This document shows, in pieces, positions 55,484-62,397 of a DNA stretch of 64,000 nucleotides (position 1 is its first letter; each line of letters begins with the position of its first letter). Made by a program: the position numbers and the translations under genes. This DNA comes from a virus: positions 39,466 through 103,465 of the IMG/VR virus record IMGVR_UViG_3300045977_000235. One strand, given 5' to 3'. The notes below the pieces were generated by a model. It was not told the DNA's origin. It saw only the letters and a list, made by a program, of their open reading frames with translations, and made no database searches.

Positions 55484-55814
55484 TATAATATCTCCATACA
55501 GATAGTGGTACAGCCAACCATTCTTCTTCTGAAACACCATTCATTGTAACAAATGAAAAAAGCAATCCAGGTTGCTTATTTTGTTCTAGTGCTGCTTTAC
55601 GTATTTTGTGTAGATATTCCTTCTTGAGAGTTATAGATTCATGGGTACTTGTTTTTAATTCTAAAAGAAGATCTCCAATAAGTAAATCTCCTTTCTTTGC
55701 TTGAGATCCAGAACCAGGAGTTAATTGTCCTTGTAGTGCTTTGCTCGCTTTTTTCTCGTAGTTCTTTCCTCCTTTGCCTGTGTCTGTGATAATCCATTTA
55801 TTCTTCTTCAACAA
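55473..55814 (-). CDS. Hjc-like PD-(D/E)XK nuclease/resolvase
   Basis: 113 aa with a TTG start inside the end of the RecA-like gene. GSGSQAKKGDLLIGDLLLEL then K-T-S-T-H....L: the D and E-x-K core with the preceding GSG loop is the Hjc/RecU-type pattern. Coupling to a recombinase supports a recombination role. Confidence 0.7.
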   Translation of the reverse strand: MLKKNKWIITDTGKGGKNYEKKASKALQGQLTPGSGSQAKKGDLLIGDLLLELKTSTHESITLKKEYLHKIRKAALEQNKQPGLLFSFVTMNGVSEEEWLAVPLSVWRYYNEN

Positions 55815-56817
55815 AGTGTGTTTGTCCTGCTTCTATAAGCTGTTGTTGTACGTAACATTTCCATTCAGAATCGTTTACAATATCATCTTTCAAGGCTTTT
55901 TGTGAATTATATTCTCTCCCTAAGCATATCGTAGTTGTTCCTAACTTCCCTAACAGATTGAACGACTTCAAATATTTCAACATCAAATCTGCATCATCAT
56001 TCTTCCCTGCTTTAATAGATCCATTATTCAACAAACCAATCTCAAATTCAATGTGATTTAACACAGTTTTCATTTTACTTTTTTTAACTGTTAAATTCAC
56101 TTGATGCTTTGATGCAATATTCGGATTGACTTCTTTATAGATTACTGGTTTTCCTGATATACGTAAATTCAATGAAGGTGCATGTTCTACCATAGCTCCA
56201 CCAGGAGCATACTCAGGATTACCATACATCACACCTATCTTTTGTCGTACTTGATTGATACACAACAAAGTAGGATAATAGTCCTTTTTACTTTGTTCTA
56301 ATTGTGCGTGTATAGCTTTTCGGAGAATTTTTGTAATGATACCTGAAGAACCAGCAACTATTTGCTTATCTCCATACGATTCTATTTCATTTGTTGTAAT
56401 GATTGCTCCTAGCGAATCAATCACACCAAAATCAATATCATCACAATTCATCAATCCATCTACTATATCAACAATCTGCTCTCCATTAGCAGGTTGAAAC
56501 ACCATTAAATTATTTAATTCGATACCTAATGAAGTAGCCCAATTCACATCAAAGGTATTTTCAGTATCTACATAAAAACATTTCTTCCCTGTGCGCTGTA
56601 ATTCTCCTGTAATTGACAACGCTAAAGTTGTTTTCGCAGAATCTTTCGGACCATAGACATGTGTAATTTTCCCCAACGGAATACCACCACCTAACATAAA
56701 ATCAATGGGGAAAATTCCAGAGGATAACTTTTCCCCTTCTTTCAGTTCACTACCCATTGAATATATTTTCTCTCCATGATGCTTTTTTAAAAATTTCAGT
56801 ATGTCATCAGAAACCAA
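55798..56817 (-). CDS. RecA-like recombinase
   Basis: 339 aa with a TTG start and SD ATAGGAG. Walker A is GPKDSAKTT (56-64) with Ala61 where most RecA have Gly; Walker B region FGVIDSLG; AGSSGIITKILRK and LLCINQVRQKIGVMYGNPE match RecA L1/Q194 regions. YAPGGAMVEHAP is L2-like. ELNNLMVFQ is encoded across a palindrome copy (56504) at the place where RecA normally has D-N-L-L-V-S-Q. Confidence 0.85.
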   Translation of the reverse strand: MVSDDILKFLKKHHGEKIYSMGSELKEGEKLSSGIFPIDFMLGGGIPLGKITHVYGPKDSAKTTLALSITGELQRTGKKCFYVDTENTFDVNWATSLGIELNNLMVFQPANGEQIVDIVDGLMNCDDIDFGVIDSLGAIITTNEIESYGDKQIVAGSSGIITKILRKAIHAQLEQSKKDYYPTLLCINQVRQKIGVMYGNPEYAPGGAMVEHAPSLNLRISGKPVIYKEVNPNIASKHQVNLTVKKSKMKTVLNHIEFEIGLLNNGSIKAGKNDDADLMLKYLKSFNLLGKLGTTTICLGREYNSQKALKDDIVNDSEWKCYVQQQLIEAGQTHFVEEE

Positions 56818-56911
56818 TGTATACTCCTATGTGATAAGGTTAAAAATAAATGGAACAGATCTAAAGGTGGAGATCGTATCAATACTACCATGTATTTCCC
56901 TTATCAATCAT

Positions 56912-57922
56912 CTACCACTCTAATGTTTCTTCTTCCATATCAATAGTTACTTCTTCTTGTTGTACTGTGGCGACTTTACCTCCTTTCTGTTGTGGCTTTA
57001 CATTATTCGTAGACTTGTACCCTATACCGAGTTCAAGCAATTGCTCTGGAGTATATACAAACAAATCTTCATCATAGTTTGCAGGAGAAAAATTATACTC
57101 CTTTCCACAGATCTTTTTCAACTCTGCAAGAGAACGTTTACCCATAAAGGTAAAGACATCACCTACTCTTGGTGCTTTGTCTTTCTTACTACGTCCAATG
57201 TTCACTAATTGTCCTTTTAGTGAACCCCCGAATTTCTTAGCACGCATAAACAATTCTTCACGTGTGCCACTGGTTGCAATGAACAATTGCTTCTGGTTCT
57301 CATAGACAACTGAAGGATCTTTTCTGGATTGAATAGGCGTATGATTAATAATGGTAAAGACACAAACATACGTCCCTTTTGCACCAGAATTACATGCAGG
57401 ACAATCACCATGCTTTCTTTTAGGACATTGAAAAGAAAGCCATGTTGTTCCTGTCTGTACGGTATGTTGTAGATAGAAAGGAACATCAAATAACTCTACA
57501 CCATCTTCAGTTACAACATCACCATCTAAAAACGTAACATCTCTTTCTTCACCTACAGGAATCCAAAAAGGCCATAATTGAGTAGCTGTGACTTCTCCAT
57601 TTGCCTTTTTGTCTGCTGCTGCTTTTTGATTTTTCTGGATCTGAGCCATTTCTTTTGCAGAAATTAAATTTGCCATATGTTTCTTCTCTTGTTTAATCGG
57701 TTGTACAGGGAGGTATATTACAGTATTTTTCTCACCTATAGCACTGTCTTTCTCCTTTATTTGAGGCATCTTATACAACGTATACGTTTTTTTATGAAAT
57801 GAATCTAAATGTTTAAACTTTCCTTCTTTTAAATAATTTAATAAAGAAGCTGTTAATACTGTTCCATCTGGCAACGTGTATGTACATTCCTCTGGATTGT
57901 ATGTAACGGAGAAGTGCTGCAT
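56912..57922 (-). CDS. Probable single-stranded DNA-binding protein
   Basis: 336 aa. Residues 83-336 resemble phage gp32-type SSBs: a zinc knuckle (FQCPKRKHGDCPAC), OB-like strands and an acidic C-terminus EVTIDMEEETLEW. The first 82 residues are an extra segment. The promoter at 57931-57959 places transcription start almost on the ATG at 57922; an inner ATG (57676) is the alternative start. Gene order beside RecA, nucleases and primase supports SSB. Confidence 0.65.
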   Translation of the reverse strand: MQHFSVTYNPEECTYTLPDGTVLTASLLNYLKEGKFKHLDSFHKKTYTLYKMPQIKEKDSAIGEKNTVIYLPVQPIKQEKKHMANLISAKEMAQIQKNQKAAADKKANGEVTATQLWPFWIPVGEERDVTFLDGDVVTEDGVELFDVPFYLQHTVQTGTTWLSFQCPKRKHGDCPACNSGAKGTYVCVFTIINHTPIQSRKDPSVVYENQKQLFIATSGTREELFMRAKKFGGSLKGQLVNIGRSKKDKAPRVGDVFTFMGKRSLAELKKICGKEYNFSPANYDEDLFVYTPEQLLELGIGYKSTNNVKPQQKGGKVATVQQEEVTIDMEEETLEW

Positions 57923-57930
57923 ATAGTATA

Positions 57931-57959
57931 AGTATACCCCTTTATAACAATTTTGTCAA
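57931..57959 (-). promoter_or_regulatory. Sigma-70-like promoter
   Basis: Minus strand: TTGACA (57959-57954), 17-base spacer, TATACT (57936-57931). Initiation near 57924 would leave almost no leader before the ATG at 57922. Confidence 0.7.
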
Positions 57960-57971
57960 GTGAGAAATTCC

Positions 57972-58817
57972 CTACCACAATAATTCTTTCTGGAAAACTT
58001 GTTCCAATGTCTCTACACTTGCGTCACCTGGATCTTTAATTTCTCCTGGTAAACGTAAGTGTCGTACATTATTCTTTCCAAAGTAATTCGATACTTTCCT
58101 TCTGGCATTATCACCAGCAACGTCATTATCGTACAATGTAAACACATATGGAGTAGTATGAATACGTTTCAGTTTTGTATGTGTGAGTTGAGATCCTAAT
58201 GATGCAAGTACGTTAGATTTTACTTCATATACACGTGCAGCATCAAATAGTCCTTCAACTAATATAACTGGTTCATTCAAATCTACCCAATGTTCCCCTA
58301 ACCATATGTGACCATTTGATTCACCATACCAAGGATACACAAAATACTTTGGTAGTGAAATAAGAGAACGTCCTACAAAACCTACTAACTTCCCTACAAA
58401 ATTCCGTATAGGAACTCCTATACGATGTTTAGAACTATCATATCGAAAATCAAATAGTATCCGTATATCTGCTCGTACTTTCCTTTTGTCTAAATAAGGA
58501 TGGGTATAGTTTCTTTTCAATGTTTTTAGAAAATGTTCTGGATATATTATATCTTCTTTTTCTTGTTGTGGGCTTTCAATTAATGTTGTACTTGGTTCAA
58601 CGTGATAATTAAATAATTTAATCACATCTCCATTTTCCCCACACGTGAAACAATTATACCGTCCACTTGTTGAAATACCGAAGGAGAAATGGGTATCTGT
58701 TCCATGTGCATGTTTTTCTTTTGCCCAAGGGCAAGAGAGATTTACCCATTTCCCCGATACTTTGTATGAACCTAATTCTTTTTCTTTGATTAGTTCTATG
58801 ATGGTTGCTATTTCCAT
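57972..58817 (-). CDS. DNA primase (CHC2 zinc finger and TOPRIM)
   Basis: 281 aa. Zinc ligands are Cys29, His36 or 38, Cys56 and Cys59 (NLSCPWAKEKHAHG, YNCFTCG). TOPRIM motifs are VEGLFDA and LYDNDVAGDNA. Short, T7 gp4- or DnaG-core-like. IKLFN (66-70, in GDVIKLFNYH) is encoded by a palindrome copy (58608), where DnaG-type proteins usually have GDVI-hydrophobic residues. Overlaps the helicase gene by TGATG. Confidence 0.85.
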   Translation of the reverse strand: MEIATIIELIKEKELGSYKVSGKWVNLSCPWAKEKHAHGTDTHFSFGISTSGRYNCFTCGENGDVIKLFNYHVEPSTTLIESPQQEKEDIIYPEHFLKTLKRNYTHPYLDKRKVRADIRILFDFRYDSSKHRIGVPIRNFVGKLVGFVGRSLISLPKYFVYPWYGESNGHIWLGEHWVDLNEPVILVEGLFDAARVYEVKSNVLASLGSQLTHTKLKRIHTTPYVFTLYDNDVAGDNARRKVSNYFGKNNVRHLRLPGEIKDPGDASVETLEQVFQKELLW

Positions 58818-60037
58818 CAGAAATAATCCCCTATCTTAATAATATCCTGATTGAATGTAGAGAAATCTATTCCATCACTGATACTCCAATTAATTAATCC
58901 TTCTCCTAATTGTCCATCTCTTGCTTTAAGTACCTGTATCTTTCTCCGAAAGTCTTTATCCAGATCTGTATTAGGACTGAGAGCTAATACTACAGAAGAT
59001 AACTGTGCTATATCATCAGAGTAGTATATGTTTGTTGCAGATATTTCTTTTTTCTTTTCTGCATCTCTATTCAATTGCCATGAGGCAAATATTGGTATGT
59101 TCAACCCTAATGAATATCCTTTCAGTTCTTCTGCTACGAGAGCATAGCGTTCTGTTTTTGCTAGGTATTTATCTATGCGTAATAAATATGCTCCATCAAC
59201 AAATATCATCTGAGCACCAAAGGATTGTGCTTTCGCGTATACAGATTCTACAGGTACTCTAAAATCATGATGGAGTTTAAATGGACACGTTTTATTGGAT
59301 AAACGTTTCATTAAATCATTAAACTCTTTCCAATCTTTTTTATCTAATGCTCCTTGAAGGATTTTGTTGAGATTGATATTTGTATTTAATGCTACCAATC
59401 TCTGTGCTATTCTTTTTGCGGGCATTTCTAATGAGATAAACAATATCGGTATCTTATAGGTGTTCCATATATAATTTGCTATATGAAGCATGAAGAAGGT
59501 TTTTCCTATATTCAACCGTGCTACAATAGAAACAAGATCACCACCAGTAAAACCATTGATAAGTGCATCTAACCAATCATATCCTAACTTATATAACTGT
59601 TGTTCTCCTGTTGCAACAGCTTTCATACTATCAACAAGAACATCTTTTGCATGAGCGAAATCTATAGAAGAATCAGGTTTTGCTTTTTTAATTTCTAAAA
59701 TATGAGCAAGTAACTTATCTACAGCTAATGATGGATCATATTTCTCTTTTTGAAGGTATGGAGAACATATCGTATTAATAGCTAACAGTTGATTATGAAC
59801 ATATTGATCTTTGAGTTTGTTATAATAAAACTCAAATTCGCCATTTGCTAATGGTAATGATACCCCATGTTCATCTTGTACAACTTCATACGTAGGAAAC
59901 GTATGATATTTAAAATAGTAATCCCTAATGAACTGATACACGTCACTAGAAAATAACATAGGAGTCATTTCATCAAACAAGGCTTTTTTGTCTGCTTGCA
60001 TGAGAAATGCAGATAAACAAGCTAATTCAGTATTCAA
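58817..60037 (-). CDS. DnaB-like replicative helicase
   Basis: 406 aa with a TTG start and SD AGGAGAT. N-terminal DnaB-like domain then TGGDLVSIVARLNIGKTFF (RecA-fold Walker A), LFISLEMPAKRIAQR, MIFVDGAYLLR (Walker B), FASWQLNRDAEKKK and an IQVLKARDG..G arginine-finger segment. It unwinds the fork and is paired with the primase gene just downstream. Confidence 0.88.
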   Translation of the reverse strand: MNTELACLSAFLMQADKKALFDEMTPMLFSSDVYQFIRDYYFKYHTFPTYEVVQDEHGVSLPLANGEFEFYYNKLKDQYVHNQLLAINTICSPYLQKEKYDPSLAVDKLLAHILEIKKAKPDSSIDFAHAKDVLVDSMKAVATGEQQLYKLGYDWLDALINGFTGGDLVSIVARLNIGKTFFMLHIANYIWNTYKIPILFISLEMPAKRIAQRLVALNTNINLNKILQGALDKKDWKEFNDLMKRLSNKTCPFKLHHDFRVPVESVYAKAQSFGAQMIFVDGAYLLRIDKYLAKTERYALVAEELKGYSLGLNIPIFASWQLNRDAEKKKEISATNIYYSDDIAQLSSVVLALSPNTDLDKDFRRKIQVLKARDGQLGEGLINWSISDGIDFSTFNQDIIKIGDYF

Positions 60038-60052
60038 TTATCCATCTCCTGA

Positions 60053-60562
60053 TTAAATTATTTTATAGTTGTTCAACAGATAATTGTACAGATCTTTTGG
60101 ATAGATTTGTTGGAACCTCATTTTATCTTGTATATCAACTACACAATGAAAAGGAGGATTATATAGATATTGTATTATCTGTGATTTTATATTAACATCT
60201 ATATGTTCTAACCCATATAAAAATACAATCTGTGGTTGTGTATCATTTTCAAAAAGAGCAACAAGAGTATAAGGATTTACTAATCTTGCATCAATAAGAT
60301 ACCGTATGAGTATCCCTATCATATATGAAAAACGTTCTATAGGATCTACAAGATCATATAATATTCCTTTTTTTCCTTCGGGCAAAGAATAGGATTGTGT
60401 TTGGTAATTAAATAAATAATTAATTATCCATACAAAATCTTCTTCTGTACAATATTCCTTGGCCGAATTTAAAATATAATAAGGAGAGATGTTTGCTAAT
60501 CGTGCATATTTTTCCACATTTTGTACGATCTTTTGTTGAATGGGATTTTGGAATGACATCAT
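60053..60562 (-). CDS. Hypothetical protein upstream of the DnaB-like helicase
   Basis: 169 aa, SD AGGAGG (best in the window) after a perfect promoter. Mostly helical, Tyr/Ile-rich. Position directly before the helicase makes a loader or accessory role possible, but there is no motif. Stop lies in a degenerate palindrome copy (60054). Confidence 0.6.
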   Translation of the reverse strand: MMSFQNPIQQKIVQNVEKYARLANISPYYILNSAKEYCTEEDFVWIINYLFNYQTQSYSLPEGKKGILYDLVDPIERFSYMIGILIRYLIDARLVNPYTLVALFENDTQPQIVFLYGLEHIDVNIKSQIIQYLYNPPFHCVVDIQDKMRFQQIYPKDLYNYLLNNYKII

Positions 60563-60592
60563 CTATGAACCTCCTGTAGTAGTGGTACATTA

Positions 60593-60621
60593 ATTATACC
60601 ACATGAAATCATTTATGTCAA
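60593..60621 (-). promoter_or_regulatory. Consensus sigma-70-like promoter
   Basis: Minus strand: TTGACA (60621-60616), 17-base spacer, TATAAT (60598-60593). Full consensus. It drives 60053-60562 and probably the helicase-primase genes. Confidence 0.8.
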
Positions 60622-61020
60622 GTGAATCTTAGTCGATAATATGAATCCATATTTTTTTAATGGAGATAAATCTGTATCAAAATTAAAAAACAAAAGATAG
60701 GAACTTTTATCTGCTTTCCAATACTCCGAATAGCACATCATCATGTATTGTGCTAGTGGTAACAATTTACTTTTCAACAGATAATGTGCATTGTTCGTCA
60801 ACATGCAGACTTTTGTTTGATTTAATACTGCTGTACGGACTTTTTGACCCCATGCACATAAAAACATCCATTCTTCATCTTGTACATCAAGAAACGTAGG
60901 AACTCTCCAACGTATATCTAATCCTTTCAAATCATAATATTCTGTTGTCATGAGTGGATGATAATTTTTCTTCTTAGCATTTATCTCTAATCCTAAATAG
61001 TCAATAACGTTCTCTATCAT
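60613..61020 (-). CDS. Hypothetical protein
   Basis: 135 aa, SD AAAAGGTGAA. Begins MIENVIDYLGLEINAKKKNY; mixed alpha/beta with aromatic residues. Its last codons overlap the promoter for the helicase operon. Not recognised. Confidence 0.55.
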   Translation of the reverse strand: MIENVIDYLGLEINAKKKNYHPLMTTEYYDLKGLDIRWRVPTFLDVQDEEWMFLCAWGQKVRTAVLNQTKVCMLTNNAHYLLKSKLLPLAQYMMMCYSEYWKADKSSYLLFFNFDTDLSPLKKYGFILSTKIHLT

Positions 61021-61051
61021 ATATTCACCTTTTCATCATAAACCTCATTGA

Positions 61052-61078
61052 AAGGGCATTCAGAAATGCCCTTTTTTG
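61052..61078. terminator. Bidirectional-looking intrinsic terminator
   Basis: AAGGGCATT 61052-61060 pairs with AATGCCCTT 61065-61073. T-runs flank it: strongest on the plus strand, shorter on the minus strand. It separates the lipoprotein gene from 60613-61020. Confidence 0.6.
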
Positions 61079-61145
61079 TGTTAGTATATGAAATTCTAGC
61101 CACTTTTTTCCTAAACATGATAAATCATACTAGGCATTAAATAAT

Positions 61146-61706
61146 TTAATAGTGAAGGCATACACCAGGACAATATGGTACTGTCGCATCTGCTATTGCT
61201 TGAAGAACATTCGTGAGTGGCACATAAACAACCTGTGACTCTATTTTTCCTTGTATAGTGGCTGTTTCTAATTCTTCTTCAAGTTTATATTGTAATAAAC
61301 TAAAAAATTCTCGAAAACGTTGTTCTCGATACATTTCCATTTTTGTCCATACAATTTTTCTCCACATGAGATTTCGTATGTCTGTTACTAATCCTATTTC
61401 TGTTGGGCTAGTAACTCGTTGTGCTCTACGAACTTCAGTATATAAAATATGAGCAAATTCTCTGTTTATTCTCAAATACTGAGATGTTGTTTGTGTAATA
61501 ACATTCTCTACTAAACTATCAACACTAACACGTGCAACTGGTGGATTCTCTTGAACTGTTGGAACAGTTGTAACAACAGGAGCAGTTGGAGTAGTAGGAG
61601 TCTTAGAAGAAGCATCAGGAGTAGCAATAACAGTTCGTGTGCATCCACTTAGAGCTAAACCTAAACACAAAATAACTACTGCAACACTTACACCTAACAT
61701 TTTCAT
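61146..61706 (-). CDS. Lipoprotein
   Basis: 186 aa, SD AAAGGTGAAT. Signal MKMLGVSVAVVILCLGLALS with lipobox LSGC, so the mature N-terminus is a lipidated Cys (residue 22). A Thr/Pro/Val-rich linker (30-58) leads to a helical domain with YREQRFREFFSLLQYKLEEE. Outer-membrane or periplasmic; a spanin or superinfection role is conceivable but unproven. Confidence 0.7.
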   Translation of the reverse strand: MKMLGVSVAVVILCLGLALSGCTRTVIATPDASSKTPTTPTAPVVTTVPTVQENPPVARVSVDSLVENVITQTTSQYLRINREFAHILYTEVRRAQRVTSPTEIGLVTDIRNLMWRKIVWTKMEMYREQRFREFFSLLQYKLEEELETATIQGKIESQVVYVPLTNVLQAIADATVPYCPGVCLHY

Positions 61707-61740
61707 AATTCACCTTTCGATTAAATTATTTAATAAGCGG

Positions 61741-61759
61741 GGGATAAACCCCCGCATTC
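61741..61759 (-). terminator. GC-rich hairpin after the 61.8-kb gene
   Basis: GCGGGGG pairs with CCCCCGC around ATAAA. On the minus strand it follows the stop of 61763-62257 and is followed by TTATTAAAT of a palindrome copy. Best terminator-like structure of the right end. Confidence 0.65.
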
Positions 61760-61762
61760 TAC

Positions 61763-62257
61763 TTAGTTAGACCAAAGCACTACAGTTGAATCATCAAGAC
61801 GCCAAACATCATCAGTTGCATCATTACAATTCACAAGATTTGCATTCACTTGGGCGGTATGTAAACCTGGTTCTGGCACCACAACAACACCTGTTGCCGA
61901 AGCACTTACCCATCCATTAATATCATTGACTCCACGTGATGTACAAAATGCATTATCTGTTGTTTGTGTTGGAGAAACTTGTACTCCATCCACAACCAAA
62001 TCAATATTCAACCAGGAAAAATTATCTGGTGATTTAACAGAACATTCTCCTGTATACCCAAAAACAACACGTTGATAATCACGTGTGGTAACAAAACGCA
62101 ATGTGTGTAAATTAACAACAGGTACACACGATGCTGCGCCTACACCTACTTGAACTGCTGTTGTACTTGTTCTGGTTGCAATGACATCAGCAAAAGACAC
62201 TTGAGCAAACAAGAGACATGAAAGAATCGTTCCAATACTTATCATCCATTTTTTCAT
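61763..62257 (-). CDS. Secreted beta-rich protein
   Basis: 164 aa from the ATG at 62257 (SD AAAGGAG). Signal MKKWMISIGTILSCLLFAQV with cleavage after SFA. Mature part is strand-rich with six cysteines, ends TVVLWSN. VPEPG occurs mid-chain, not as a C-terminal sorting signal. Function unknown. Confidence 0.65.
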   Translation of the reverse strand: MKKWMISIGTILSCLLFAQVSFADVIATRTSTTAVQVGVGAASCVPVVNLHTLRFVTTRDYQRVVFGYTGECSVKSPDNFSWLNIDLVVDGVQVSPTQTTDNAFCTSRGVNDINGWVSASATGVVVVPEPGLHTAQVNANLVNCNDATDDVWRLDDSTVVLWSN

Positions 62258-62363
62258 AAAAACTCCTTTAATATAATTCTTACACAATTAAATAATTTAA
62301 TCCCTATGCCTAATTCCCTCTGAAATCTGTCCTCTCCTTTCATTTCATGATTAATCATTTCTT

Positions 62364-62390
62364 ATTTGTGCAATAGGCTGTTGCACAAAT
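62364..62390 (-). terminator. Ten-pair hairpin after the fibre-like gene
   Basis: ATTTGTGCAA 62364-62373 pairs with TTGCACAAAT 62381-62390, eight bases beyond the stop of the fibre-like gene. No T-run follows, so its termination strength is uncertain. Confidence 0.55.
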
Positions 62391-62397
62391 AATTTAA

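Larger units (their letters stand above)
1674..62301. repeat. Dispersed perfect palindrome GATTAAATWATTTAATC
   Basis: Eight-base inverted arms around a single A or T; the inner 15-mer ATTAAATWATTTAAT is usually perfect. Starts of perfect or near-perfect copies: 1674, 2630, 3748, 6395, 8219, 10499, 12823, 14668, 15689, 16369, 16525, 16589, 17636, 19583, 20283, 21049, 22012, 22330, 24073, 25029, 27573, 32410, 33519, 36421, 38035, 41111, 43577, 45738, 47956, 49081, 53120, 53997, 56504, 58608, 61136, 61720, 62287. One- or two-base variants lie near 16752, 27145, 30728, 45164, 50027, 51724, 55151, 57830 and 60054. Most copies sit between genes, just upstream of an SD. Copies inside genes encode IKLFN or LNYLI/LNNLI. 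Confidence 0.95.

Noticed and set aside
61763-62257. Second PEP-CTERM protein (VPEPG present)
   Set aside because: VPEPG is mid-chain and is not followed by a C-terminal membrane helix and basic end.
1674-62301. CRISPR array made of the dispersed palindrome
   Set aside because: Copies are 0.1-3 kb apart with genes between them; there is no repeat-spacer array and no cas gene.
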